This document shows, piece by piece, positions 43,451-55,205 of a stretch of DNA of 64,000 nucleotides. The position numbers were made by a program, and so were the translations under genes. Source of the DNA: Sarcomyxa edulis (Eukaryota; Basidiomycota; Agaricomycetes; Agaricales; Mycenaceae); the NCBI GenBank assembly GCA_009761415.1, contig QUOL01000005.1:682001-746000 (forward strand), written 5' to 3'. Within the stretch, counting starts at the first letter, position 1. Each line of letters begins with the position of its first letter. The notes beneath the pieces were generated by a model. That model saw only the letters and a program-made list of their open reading frames with translations. It ran no database searches and was not told the origin of the DNA.

Positions 43451-45206
43451 CGGAGGGAACGTCAACATCCGCCCGGCGTATCTGACGCATGATAATGTTG
43501 GGAGGTATGAGATATTTCGCTTTTTGATTGACCCTACTTGCACGGAATGGCGCTCATAGACGATGCCAGTGAGTTTATCATCCGTTCCCGGTCATCATAC
43601 TCCTTCATCTTGTCTCTGGTCTTTGAAGCTCGGATATGTCCCTGATGCGTTTGTGTCAAATTTCAGACATCAATCGTGGACTCGATGACCTGAAATAGGA
43701 AAGGAACCTTGATCATGTATACAAAAGTTGGTTATATACCCTCAGATGTCGCACTGACATTTCATACATCAGCTTCCAGGTCAGCCTCGAACCTCGAGAG
43801 CACCTCTGCGTCGCGTTCCCAAGTTCATCTACCAAGGTTAAGGTACATCACCCTATCTAGCCTTCGAACCTTCGGATAGTTTCAGTATCCGCTACAAGTT
43901 CTCGTGAAGGAGGCTAAGATCGTCACGTTATTCATGATGAGCTCGAGGCCACAATCACGCCACCTTCTCGACGTTCTCGTGCGCAAAGTACACGCATACT
44001 TTGCTTTTCCGATCCGCCGTAAGATGAGAGCACCAACTTAGGTATCTCTGTCGCCGGAATATGCATGCGAACGTTGTACGCCGCCTCCAGACCAAGTCCC
44101 AACCACTTCAGACTTGGACTTAGACAGCAAGGAAAGTCGGTATCGGGCATCCCGGCCATCGACACCCTCCCGATCTCGTGTTTTCGTCTGTTTCCCTCCG
44201 ACCTTGAGGATAATAATTCCGAATTCCCAATTTCAAATGCCTGGGATCGTTGCTATCAGTACAGATCAGTGCTCACTCCAACCTTCCAAGGTTGCAATTA
44301 ATCGAGATGGGAGAATGTGAACGAATTTCTCATCTCTCCCGAGTCATTCCCCGAGTCAACTGGTCTCAATCACTTTATCTTTATCTATCGCCACCACCCC
44401 ACCCACCACCCACCACTACCCCACCATCCTTGTTAAAACTATCACCCGCGCTCACTACTTATCTTTGAATGATAGGATGAACTTCACCATCCCGTTTGTG
44501 GGAGTTTGTGGGATGTCCTACATCTGGGAATCGATTTGACCTCTAGAGATCCTGTTAATCGGCCGTCTATAACCGTCTACAGCCGTCTACGCGATGATGG
44601 TGCGATGATGAGCAGCAGAGCACTCAGCAGAACATGGCAGCGATTCCTCTTTGGGACCGATCCTGATCGTTCGCTGTTCAACGCCATGAGAGACATATAA
44701 TCGACGAACTTCAGACCGAGTATCTGACACCACCGATAAACGGTCCAAAGATCCTATCGTATTTATCGACACATCGCGATGAGCATGATGATGAACTCGG
44801 ACGACTTGCCCGCGTGTGCTAAGCCGCGTCTGGTGTGGCGTACATAGCCCAAGCTTAAGGACTTGATGATCAAGTTCTGTATCCGAGGCATTCAACATCC
44901 ATCGTATTATGTAGATCGAGTGCCTTACCCCACTTTAGAAGAATTGAATATGATATGGGATTTTGCCATCGGAGATATTTCCAATACTAACTGCGCGAAC
45001 TTGAGAAGCCCAAGAGTATATGTAATTTGGGGACTGACACAGGATGTGATTATTGCCAAGGTGGGTAGTAAGGAGGGAAAGAAGAAAAGAAGCAGGGAGG
45101 GGGATGGAGAGAAGATGTGAAATCCGCCCGAAATCCGATACCAGCGAGCAAGTCAAAACAAAGCGAGATAAGATACACCTCCTGCACGTGCGCCCAAGCC
45201 GCAGAC
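43451..45206. other. no clear gene; low-complexity patch
   Basis: This has a CCACC-rich patch at about 44391-44432. An 85-codon frame at 44863-45120 (MMIKFCIRGIQHPSYYVDRV) might be a small gene, but it has no supporting motif and ends in a Lys/Arg-rich tail that looks like chance translation. Confidence 0.35.
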
Positions 45207-46616
45207 TCAGAGGCACTGACTATACTGTAGTCAAAGAAGAAAATGTTGGTATTCATCAATGATACCAAAAGGAAGAAAGGACATACATATGGATTTGAAA
45301 CTTTACACGTGAACGGGGCTGCACAGACTAGACACGACAATTCAGAGTTAGAAAGGGCCAATCTAGAGCTCTAGAGAGCGAAAGCCTATACGGTACCTGT
45401 AGGTCCTGTAAATCCAATCCCACCGCACTGTGCGTACTCGGGTGCTGTGACACCAGTAGGACCTGCTGGACTAGAAGTACTTGTAGATGACCCAGCGGAG
45501 GTCGTCGGTGGTGGTGGTGGTGGTGCACTTCCACCTCCACCACTACCAGGAGTCAGAGTGGACAAACCAAACCAGACCATTACATCATTTTCTTGTTCGG
45601 GGACGGTGTGTCCGACGCCCTGAGCGAGGATACCTTGGACATCTGGGCCAAAGGAAGCTCGACTGTAGCCGCGGAGGGGGTCATTGGTCGTGTTGCTGGT
45701 GGGCGTTTGGCTGACGCCGAAGACGTTGGTCCATTGTTTGATTTCTTCCCAGAAGTTCTGGGGGTATAGAGTCGTATCACTGGAAAGGATAGATTTAGTT
45801 AAGATAATTCGACGGAGGTGATAGGTAGATAGGAATATGACCAACGTACACTGTTCCATGCCAGAACTGGACTTTGGGGCGAGTGCCCGTGAAGCCTGGG
45901 TATCCACTTCGAACTTGGTCTCCCTGCGACAGAAAAGTCAAGATTAGTTCCTGAATCATACGCCAAAAGTAAGTTGATACACTCACCCATTGCTGAGGTG
46001 TCTTGATCAATTGACCAAGCGCACATTGAGTGTTCCACGCGTTGGGACCAGCAAAGCACCCATAAGGTACGCCAGAGAAGAGTGATCCCGCTGCAAAGAG
46101 ATCCGGGTACGCCCCCATGAGGACATTGGTCATCATAGCACCGGACGAAGTGCCGGTGGCAAAGACACGGGTTGCATCGACTCCCCAAGTGGAGATGGCG
46201 TAGCGTACGGCGGAAGCGATGCCGAGAGAGTCGCTGCCTCCGTTGTGTGTGAGCGTTGCGGTGGAAGCAACGTCCCAACATCCACCGGCAGTAGGGGCGT
46301 TGGGATAAATGACGATGAAGCCATGTGTATCGGCGAGACTGGCTAAGGAGGTGCCTTGAAAGTATGCTTGTGCTGTACCACCGCAATAGTGCATAGCGAT
46401 TATAAGCGGTGGTGGGGAGGCGAGTTTGGTTGGCTGTATCACGAACGATTAGAGTGGATTCAGGTTTTGGGAGAGAAATGGAGGCTTTACCGTATAGTGG
46501 TACATTGCCACATTACTCGGGTTTGTCCCAAAGTTTGACATCTGCTGCAGGGTGCTGGAGAGGGCATTGGTGGAGACCGCTGCAGCGACGAGGGCGAGAA
46601 CTTTGGTGAACAGCAT
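45207..46616 (-). CDS. CE1 esterase with C-terminal CBM1, second copy
   Basis: This paralogue of the 25.8-kb esterase is in opposite orientation. Signal peptide MLFTKVLALVAAAVSTNALS. The catalytic domain has [40 protein letters not shown] (Ser), [16 protein letters not shown] (Asp) and [13 protein letters not shown] (His). The linker differs from copy 1: it is longer, with a run of Pro residues. The CBM1 is [15 protein letters not shown] then [12 protein letters not shown] and, after an intron, YYSQCL. The stop (TGA) is at 45207-45209. Intron positions match those of copy 1, showing duplication of the whole gene. The catalytic domains are almost identical, so the duplication is recent or has been homogenised by gene conversion. 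All triad residues are present. Confidence 0.92.
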
Positions 46617-47990
46617 GATAGACTCTGTAACTCGAAGACGAGTGGAGTTCCGCTGTCTGTTTCATATGTTAGTAGTCGATTTTATACCCAAAGTCTGTGC
46701 AAGACGTCGACGTCGACGGGACATCTTCGCAGCAAAACGTTGAGAAGATCAATATCGATCAATTCTAAGGCTGCATAACGTTTAGACGCGTACTCTTGGC
46801 TATGCTTGTGACCGGAACCCATGCAATGAAGTTGAATGAATACGGTATCACTTCGGTGAGACGAGGGCGACAATTGTCCGCTGCTCGATGGACGGAAGAA
46901 TCAAGCAGTGAGGGCGCAATCAGCTTTGGCGCTCCGAGATCGTTGCTTCTCGAGACTCGACGTTGACCATCACCTCGGATCATTCGAATCATTTCTAACT
47001 AACAACCTCAACTCAGAGGGTATTCGACAGACATTTGGAGATATCTGCGCACAGACGGTATGCACATCCGTATGACACGAATGCAAAACATCTTACATGA
47101 CTCCATGTTTGTTTTTCGAAGGATCTGAGCTTGACGTCTTCCAGGAGTCAAATTCAACATCGCTGCATGCCCTTGCACTACGACTCGTGTCTTTCCCTCT
47201 TTGACTGGCATCGCTGGAGAGTCATCGAAATTTCGACAAGAAGATCATTCCGAACTCTCTGCACGAAAGGATCTCTAGCAATGAGCTTCGAGTCATTTGT
47301 TCCAATAGAGACTGCTGTCCTTTATCCCTTGAGGCTTGAAGGCCTTGGAATCGATGTCATGTCTGTCTTCTCTTCTTGTCTCATCTGCGGCAACACAATT
47401 TTGTGCTCGGTCAACTCCGAGGTCCTGGACCTTCTCTCTGTGTTCTTTCATGGCAAGTCTCGCCACGCGTCTGACTCATTGAAGCCCATCGCTTGTGGGA
47501 GAAAGGATCTTTGAAGTTTCTTGTGATAGAACTCAGGATTCATTATCACCGTTATTATTTTGATCACTCGGATGATGTGTACGAAGGGACTACAAGGCAT
47601 GTCTTTGTTTCTGTGCTTCATCGGGAGAGAATGAAATGTGTCTAGCAATCTTTCCAGGCATCCTTTGAGGAAAAGAACTCTTCATTGTTAGTCGCTTCAT
47701 TCTACCTCCACTCTTTCTTCAAGGAGGTCTTCGTACTCCACTGTGAATCACAACGATCGATTCTCAGACGAACAGGTATCAGCACTTTCCCCGAGCCAAC
47801 ATGCCAAGTCACATTCTCACCCTCAGAGGAGTCTGACAGTCAGAATCAGTATCACCCATGCGTGAGGCCCTTGAGCTCGAAATAATCGCAGCTACAGAAG
47901 GATATAATCCCGTCCATCATCGGTATCGCCCTCTTTCCATCTTCAGCTCCTTTTTGGACATCGACCAATCATTTCTCCTGATTGCAACCA
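46617..47990. other. divergent intergenic region
   Basis: This lies between the esterase gene 2 start and the caspase-like gene start. A 127-codon plus frame (47131-47514) has no recognisable domain and is not called. Both promoters are expected here. Confidence 0.4.
46680..46686 (-). promoter_or_regulatory. TATA box of CE1-CBM1 esterase gene 2
   Basis: TATAAAA on the minus strand in the context GGGTATAAAATCGAC lies 63 bp upstream of the ATG, matching the box of copy 1 in sequence and spacing. Confidence 0.65.
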
Positions 47991-49741
47991 ATGTACATCT
48001 ACGTCGGAAAGCTCAACTGGTTCAACTATGCCGAGAACGAGTGCGTAACGATCGTGTTTCCCGCCAGCTTCGCTATCAATGACCCGGTTTGCGCACATTG
48101 GCAGTGGACGGTTGACTCCACGGGCAGAGAAAAGAGCAATAATTCGTTAAGCGGCTTAATCACTAGCGTGAGGAAGATGGTCGACCGACATCACATGCGC
48201 ATTCCATTCGGATACTACACCTTTGAGGGCACCGTCTCGGCCGACTTCAGCTCCCTATCCCTCACCATGTCGAATCCCCAGAACGCTACTGCCCCCGTCT
48301 CATTGTCTTTACAATTCAGTGATGCCGTGCGCATTCCGTCGACTTCGGTCTTCACTGGCAAACTCAACTGGTCTCAGTACAGCCAGAACGAGATGGTGAC
48401 ACTTGTCATCCCTGGCGAGGTAGCGGACGGCGAGCCTGTGGTTCTTAACTACCAGTGGACCAAAGATAGTAAAGGCGGGTGTAAAACCAACGAGACCCTC
48501 TGCAGCACTGTGCATGCCGTAAATATCGCATCGAACGGCGACATGAGCGCAACGTTCAAGGGTGAATATTATACGTACGATTTCACGGTGAACAAGACAG
48601 GTAAGTATATCATTACTTCTGTTCAGCAAGTTGCTTATTCTCGTTCGATATTTGAGGATCAAATACACTCGCACTACGTATGACCAATCCGTCAGGCGCT
48701 CGGGATGCAAAGGCACCGTACTATCTTATGCAGACTGATTTCAGGAACCTACACAAGAAGAAGGTGAGAATTGCCTTTCAAAGAACGAGTCCCCCCTGCT
48801 AATACTCATATAGGCATTGCTTATACGCTTTGGGACCGGTGTTGACAAGGGTATCTTCTTAGTGCAGGAGATGCTCGTCAAGCATCTTGGGTTTGCCAGT
48901 GCCGACGTCGAGCTCGTATATTTCGATGTTGATCCGGTCACTGATACAAAGATGTGCACGAAAGGCCAAGACCCACCGACTGCGAGCAATTTCAAGGCGA
49001 AGCTCAGCCAACTTTGTCATAGTGCAGTGTCCGGCGATGTTCGCTTCCTGTACGTCGATGTGCACAGTACGACGGCTCGGGGCGATGTTGAGGTGGACGG
49101 CAAAGACGGGGGTTGGGTGTTTGCAGGTGACGGTGTCAGCACGGAGATCGTCTCTCACGACTGGATTGCTCAGACCATCCGACAGGTAAGCATTGCAGAA
49201 GCTTAGATCTGGTTATAGTTTCTTGACCTTTGAAGTGTCCCAGAACATCGTGAAGGGCGTTAACCTCACTATTCTGACTACATCGTGCACGGGTGGCGAC
49301 ATGCTCAACACCAAAACTGCGACACCGGGAATCATGCTTACCGCCTGCCATGAGACTCAACTCAACTCAAAAGCGTTCAGAGGAATGGATCCGTGGACGG
49401 TGGGGTTAACGAGCGTAATCAAGAACAATGTCTGTCTCAAGCGAGGCGTACCTACGTACTCGGTGCTCTACAACAACGCCAAGAGCTTCGTTCGTGAACA
49501 GCTCGTCAAGGGCGAGCTTGCTGCCAAATACAAAGGTCCGAGTCCTCACGAGTGGCGTCCCGTCCCGACAGACCAGAAGACTCTTTGGAGCAACCAAGAT
49601 CCGCAGCTGGTGTTCTGGAGCAGGTATATTGACCCGGGTGAGGAGAGATTTCTCTTTCCCTTCGGGGCACCCGGCGGCGGCGACGCAGCTGGAGATTTGA
49701 CTATATACCCTCAAGACGAGTATCCACGCGATGATATCTAA
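47991..49741 (+). CDS. caspase-like protein with two N-terminal beta-rich repeats
   Basis: Four exons (47991-48600, 48696-48763, 48814-49185, 49244-49741) sum to exactly 516 codons, giving 515 residues. Residues 1-105 and 107-203 are two copies of one beta-rich repeat: IYVGKLNWFNYAENECVTIV versus VFTGKLNWSQYSQNEMVTLV, each followed by a W-Q-W-T or Y-Q-W-T block, then FGYYTFEGTV or GEYYTYDFTV. From residue 226 a caspase-like fold begins (KALLIRFGTGVDKGIFLVQE). The strand FLYVDVHSTT puts His near 310, and LTILTTSCTGGDML puts Cys near 365. This is the His/Cys order and spacing of clan CD proteases, so peptidase activity is plausible. The acidic specificity pocket is not evident. No signal peptide. 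The biological role is unknown; programmed cell death or signalling is inference. Confidence 0.75.
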
Positions 49742-50448
49742 TTGACCCATACTAATCTATTGCCCGGTCCTCATTCGCTCCTTTTCTGTTCAATAGGTCG
49801 AGCTTCTAGTTCCCTTGGTCACATAAGTAGTCGGCTCTCACTGCTTCACTCTGGATGTCTAGATGTCGTTCAATCAATATTTCAGATCAGCCCAGTTCGT
49901 ACTCGATGGTATGGAGCTGAACTATCGTTCTCATAATTTGTAGTACGTGCTCGGCTCAGTAGTCCCCTTGTAGCACAATTCTTTAGCTACTTCAGGCTTT
50001 TGAAACAACCTTTCTTGGCTCATAATCGCTGTACTACTCCTGTAGTTCATGCCGTCCGAATCTACGACAATAGGCATTATCCACTATCATGCCAAGTTCG
50101 TGTGTCGAATATGAAACTGCGCTATCTAGAGAGATTCTATCAAGATAGACAATTGGGATGGACTTACGACATTCGAACGAAGGATAACAGTGGGGATGTG
50201 CGTCGCGGTCATGTTGAAAGCGCGTTTGTGAAATCAGCCTAGTGTTGGCATTGCCGAGCGTGGGATGATCAACTTTCAAGAACAATCGCCGACTCGGAAG
50301 CCCGTCAAATCCCAGACCAGGACGTCGCGTCCACGACTCTCTCTCAGCTTCAATATACCCCCCTAAATTACACATTTGAAGACCCTTAACCTCCATCTTA
50401 TTCTGGATGCCCACGGATTGACTCAACCCTCGCTATACACAATTCTCC
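49742..50448. other. intergenic, no gene seen
   Basis: This is the 3' flank of the caspase-like gene and the promoter of the first member of the 210-residue family. No repeat or domain found. Confidence 0.4.
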
Positions 50449-51136
50449 ATGTCCATGTCCTCTATGTCCGATGAAGAATACGAACGCCTGCGCGCCGGAG
50501 ACATCAAGAGAATGATGACCTTCGTAAACGCAGTTGTTAGAGTCCCTTGGAAGAATGACATCGTAGATATAGAGCCTTATAGGACTTTCGATGAGACTCA
50601 AAGAATATGGAGAGTCCGTCATATTCATCTATATCTTATCTCGTCAATCTCAATTCATTTCCTAGGAGGGTTTGTCACCCGATGATGCCAACTTGCCCCT
50701 TGACCAACTTCCCCCTTATTTGCGGGTGCTGCCAACCAAAGGAGCGATCTACATCCCTAACTATAGACGCGCCAAGCTTCATTTTGGCATTCCACTGACC
50801 GCCGAAGAGATCATTCTCTGTGCAGTACACCTCAACTTCCGCATCAAACCCATCCATGGCAAGGATAAACAAAAAAGACGCGAATCTTGCATGGCAAATG
50901 TTCAGAAGGCGGGACACGAGATCGCGAAGTATCTTTCGAGGTTGTGCAACCATCACATCGTATCTCGGTACGCGGCTGGACTAGACGGTCTATTTGTCTT
51001 TGCTATATACAGCAACTACAATCAAGGGGAGTTCCATTTGGAGGAGCGGGACGAGAAGGTGATCCTAGATGTTATAGGGAAGATACTGAATACCGAGAGG
51101 CCGGCGAAGTGGTACCACGAAGGGTACTCCGATTGA
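50449..51136 (+). CDS. unknown tandem-family protein, copy 1
   Basis: Two exons (50449-50613, 50666-51136) encode 211 residues. The N terminus MSMSSMSDEEYERLRAGDIK is helical and charged; exon 1 ends at IWR. Exon 2 has LDQLPPYLRVLPTKGAIYIP, LHFGIPLTAEEIILCAVHLN, IAKYLSRLCNHHIVSRYAAG and ILNTERPAKWYHEGYSD at the C terminus. It is the most diverged of three copies; exon 2 has exactly the same length (471 bp) in all three. No signal peptide or membrane segment. The intron donor is GTCCGT, weaker than GTCAGT in the other copies. I do not recognise the family. The conserved G-A-I-Y-I-P and C-terminal W-Y-x-E-G-Y suggest a defined globular fold. Confidence 0.75.
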
Positions 51137-51606
51137 GTCAACACTAGGGAACGGTGAGTGGTCTAAATATCCATCTTTTCATGATGCTCACGATTCGTTC
51201 GATATCTAGTCTAGGAGGCCCCACCTCTCTTCCTAAATGGCCGTTTCCGATGTCATCCTCTTAATTATGCTACTTGCCTCGAGCGTACGCTACAATGACA
51301 GTAGACCATATTTTTGCTACACGAGCAACTCTAGTTGACTCTTCAATACCTTCAATTTTCCTGCGGCACACAAGCGGCACATCTTCAAGTGAGAAAACGT
51401 ACGCGCCATGAGAATTTGAGACGTTGCCGCGACGCGTCACGGTCACGCGTTTCCGGAACAAGCCGCCCGTCCGACGTCGCGTCCACGATTGGTCCACGAG
51501 TTTTTTTCAGCCGGCAGCTCTTATCAATCATCTCTTATACTTAGTCTCTTATGTACCCGTAACACTCTCTATACATCCACTCAAGCTCAGATTACCAGCC
51601 TGAGCC
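51137..51606. other. spacer between family copies 1 and 2
   Basis: This contains a short stretch, related after all three copies, of the type TCATGATGCTCACGATTCGTTCGATATCTAG (about 51179-51209), here just downstream of copy 1. No gene. Confidence 0.5.
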
Positions 51607-52289
51607 ATGGTTCGCATACCCAGAAAAGAATATGAACGCCGACGCGCTGAATGTATCAAGGAAATCATGGCCGTTATAGACGCCATCCCAAGTGATCCAC
51701 CGAAGCTCATCGTAGACCGAGAGCTGTACCAGAATCTTGATGAGGAGCATCGAGAATGGAGAGTCAGTTGTGTTTGTCTACTATATACTTACCATCAATC
51801 ACTGACTTCGTATCACAGTCGCGTTTGGAACCCAAAGGTTTCAAACATCCTTTGGACCAACTTCCCGAGTATCTTAGAGTGCCACCAACTGAGGGAGCTA
51901 TCTACATTCCCAATTATAGACGATCCACGCTTAACTTTGGCATCGCATTGACTGCGGAAGAAATCATTCTTTGTGCTTTACGGCTCGGCCTCTCCATCAA
52001 ACCGATCTCTAAAGACAAGGAAAGCTATATAACTGGTTCTACTCTGGCAAGCGTTCGGCGGGCAGGATACCAGATAGCGCAGTATATTACGAAAGTATGC
52101 AACCACTTCATCGATTTCAAATACGCGGCGGGCATGGATGGCATGTTCGTCTTTGCTCTATACTCCAATTTCGACCATGGGCATCGCGAGTTGTTGGAAG
52201 TGGACGAGGAAGAGCTCTTAGACATGATGCTAAAAATACTCGGCACTGAAAAACCAGCAAAGTGGTACTACGAAGGGTATCTCGATTGA
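51607..52289 (+). CDS. unknown tandem-family protein, copy 2
   Basis: Two exons (51607-51762, 51819-52289) encode 208 residues. Starts MVRIPRKEYERRRAECIKEI, with a basic helical N terminus. Exon 2 contains SRLEPKGFKHPLDQLPEYLR, VPPTEGAIYIPNYRRSTLNF, GIALTAEEIILCALRLGLSI, AGYQIAQYITKVCNHFIDFK, and the C-terminal KPAKWYYEGYLD. It is much closer to copy 3 than to copy 1: the N-terminal 20 residues are identical to copy 3 except at one position, and the similarity continues into the 3' flank (TTGAGTTGGTGAGTGGCC in both). Copies 2 and 3 are thus a recent duplication. The function is unknown. Confidence 0.78.
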
Positions 52290-52553
52290 GTTGGTGAGTG
52301 GCCTGCCTGTACTTGCTCTTCATCATACTCACGATTCATTCGATATCTAGGCTCATAGTCGCATGCCACAGCTATGTCTTATAGGAGTATACCCTCAATA
52401 CATACTTCTGTGCCTTGTGTACAATTTCTCTATTCAAACAACGAGCTTCCAGCCGCAATGAGCAGACATGAATCACACTGATCCTCGAGTTTTCGTGTTT
52501 TAATGGTCAGGTATAAACAACAGTCTATTCTTGCTACAGGGTCGCTAGATACG

Positions 52554-54001
52554 CTAATCGCGGGTGACCCTCGAGCGTTTCGCATGCTTGGAAGGGAATG
52601 TTGGTAGCTCCTTATCGACATCGACATCGACGACGTCGTCGTCGTCTGATGGACGGGCCCTCTTCCCTTCCCCTTCCCCTTCCTTCCCCTTCCCTTTGCG
52701 ATCTTCCTTTCTCCTGCCTCCCCTTGGTTGCCAGGTGGCGTCTGGGTACTTTGAACGCACGTCAGGACTACTGAGTCCTTGCATTTGTTTTTTCGTCACT
52801 GGCTTTGATGCTTCTGTCAAGTCCTCATCCGTGTCCTCCGCAGACGTTACCGTTTGCTCTTCCGTCTCTTTCTCAACTTGTATAGCAGTTCGAATTGCTT
52901 CCTTCTCATCTACCTGTGGAGATAAAACCTCATGTCAGGCCCGAGAGGAGAATGTGTAGATCGAAACTGATACGCACCAACTGTTTCCCAGTCAGATAGA
53001 AATCTGCCTCGCTCGTTGGATCAAACCAAGACGGCTGGAAGTTAATGGAAAATGCTCCTCCAGGTCCAGAAGCATTTACCTTCGTCATCATTCGTAGAGC
53101 CCAGAGGAAGCCGTCACTGAAGTTCTCTGAGTCCTTCATAATAGGCATATAAGCGCAAAGTGGTGTCGGTTCGACTTGGTGCCAAAGAAGATTTTCCAAT
53201 CCTTCCGCCGTTATGTCCAATGGAAGTTCATACTTCAAGACTGTGAAGTACGTAGAAACAGCAACGACCACGTAAACGGATTTCACATTGTACTGTTTGA
53301 ATGCCAATGCCGCTTGGCTCCCGAGCTGCTCAATGTTGGTGGCCCATTCCTGGGTCGAGTTAAGTCTACTCGAAGGCCAATTGCCTGGGGCGTTAATCTT
53401 CTTCTCGTATACGAAGAAGAGATACGAAGACTTGGAATGGCTAGCATTCTCGCCCATCAGCCAGCCGAGCACCTTGAAGTCCGGAATCTGATCGCCAACA
53501 CGACTTTTAGTCTCCGGTTGAGCGTGTAAGGTGTCTTGGGGATAAACGGCAATAGCCAAATTGTGCGGTAGCACGTCCATAGTGATACAGAGGGTGGATA
53601 GAATCAGATTATCCTTTCCGTACGAGTGAGACTCGTAGGTTGGGTATGTTTTCTCTCGATGACCGACACCATTGAGGGTTCGAAAGAATAGCTTCCGGCG
53701 TAGGAGGACGTACTAAGAGGGGTAATAGTGAGCAATATTGAAGAATCTGTAATCACTTTAAAAAGCTCACATTGCGCGACTGCCACATTTTGTTCCTAGC
53801 AGATACGCTTTCCTCGTCAGATTCCTCGTCAGAGTCAGAGCTCGAAGATGATTCCAAGGTCTCTGATACAGTGGGGCCAGTGAGCGAGAGTCCGGGGGAG
53901 CTAGCAGTGCGAGGAGCCTGAGAGTTAGAGTCGGAGGGGCCGGAGCTCAATGGAGAAGCATCATTAGACAGGTCGAAGGGGATTTGTGCAGTGGAGTCCA
54001 T
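52554..54001 (-). CDS. unknown protein with possible PD-(D/E)XK-like core
   Basis: At least three exons. I start at ATG 54001 (MDSTAQIPFDLSNDASPLSS); an in-frame Met at 54052 is possible. A Ser/Asp/Glu-rich disordered N terminus ends MWQSRN. After a 58-bp intron comes YVLLRRKLFFRTLNGVGHRE, ESHSYGKDNLILSTLCITMD, VGDQIPDFKVLGWLMGENAS, and SSYLFFVYEKKINAPGNWPS. The arrangement P-D-F ... Y-E-K-K is compatible with the PD-(D/E)XK nuclease motif, with beta strands around it; the following VKSVYVVVAVSTYFTVLKYE is also strand-like. The C terminus, in a separate exon after GKQL, is highly charged with basic runs (GRRKEDRKGKGKE, SKHAKRSRVTRD), suggesting nuclear location. It sits antisense between copies 2 and 3 of the tandem family. 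The nuclease idea is weak. Confidence 0.65.
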
Positions 54002-54524
54002 CGGGAAGAACTTTGGGGGTCGCAATGGTGTTTCCAATACTAGCGCTATCAAATATAATGCTGCATGTAGAACTCATATACCCACCCTAACGGAAGGCAC
54101 ATGCGACGTCCGGATGTCCAGACGTCGAAGAACAATGAGGGCAATTTGCGAAGCATCCAAATTACAATTTCGTTCCATCAATGGACGTCGATAGAGGGTC
54201 TGTTGGAGCGATAATCAAGACGACCGTACGATTCGTCAAAAAGCCAGGTACAACCACATGAAAAATGGAAGCATTAGAGGATAAGAGACGTCTTGGACGA
54301 CGCGTCTGGGTCACGTTCACACGCGTTTTTGAAATTGGAGTCGTGCCGAGCAGCCGGCAGCGTGGGTACATCACAAATCATAGAAGCCCGCCCAAGCCCT
54401 GCCAAATTTCCCATCGATTTCTTTTCTTTCATCCACGTATAGATTCCCCACATATTGCGCTGAAAATCCCCTACTTCTGTTCTGAAAACCGACCCACCCA
54501 CCATCAGCACTCACCGTCTCTCCT
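54002..54524. other. divergent spacer upstream of family copy 3
   Basis: This is a promoter region shared by the leftward PD-(D/E)XK-like gene and the rightward family copy 3. The stretch around 54285-54330 (GACGTCTTGGACGACGCGTC... GGGTCACGTTCACACG) resembles 51423-51475 upstream of copy 2 only loosely. Confidence 0.35.
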
Positions 54525-55205
54525 ATGGTTCGCATACCCAGAAAAGAATATGAACGCCGACGCGCTGAATGTATCAAGAAAATCATGGACGTTATAGACG
54601 CCATCCCAAGTGATCCACCGAAGGTCGTCGTAGACCGAGAGCTGTACAAGAGCCTCGATGAGGAGCATCGAGAATGGAGAGTCAGTCTTGCCTACCTGGT
54701 TGCATACCATCGATTGCTGACCTCGATATCATAGTCACGTTTAGAACCCAAAGGCTATAAACATCCCTTGGACCAACTTCCCGAGTATCTTAGAGTGCCG
54801 CCAACCGAGGGAGCTATCTACATTCCCAATTTTACACGCTCCAAGCTTAACTTTGGCATCCCACTGACCGCGGAAGAAATCATTATTTGTGCTCTACGTC
54901 TCGGTCTCTCGATCAAACCCATTGAGAAGGACGAGGAAGACTATATACCTATGTCCACTCTAGCGAGTATTCGACGAGCAGGATATCAGATAGCGCAGTA
55001 TATTACAAAAGTATGCAACCACTCAATCGCATTCAAGTACGCGGCGGGCATGGATGGCATGTACGTCTTCGGTATCTACTCCAATCACAACCATGGGGAT
55101 CGCGAGTTGTCGGAAGAGGACGAGGAAGAGCTCCTAGATATGATGCGAAAAATACTCGGCACTGGAAAACCAGCAAAGTGGTACTACGAAGGGTATCTCG
55201 ATTGA
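54525..55205 (+). CDS. unknown tandem-family protein, copy 3
   Basis: Two exons (54525-54680, 54735-55205) encode 208 residues, with exon lengths identical to copy 2 (156 and 471 bp). Starts MVRIPRKEYERRRAECIKKI. Exon 2 carries SRLEPKGYKHPLDQLPEYLR, VPPTEGAIYIPNFTRSKLNF, GIPLTAEEIIICALRLGLSI, AGYQIAQYITKVCNHSIAFK and KPAKWYYEGYLD. Differences from copy 2 are mostly single residues, spread through the protein and often conservative, which is what selection on protein sequence would produce. The acidic segment ELSEEDEEELLDMMRKILGT near the C terminus looks helical. The family is unknown to me. Confidence 0.78.

Noticed and set aside
47131..47514. 127-codon plus-strand frame between esterase 2 and the caspase-like gene
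   Set aside because: No motif, unusual composition and no splice context; left unannotated for lack of support.
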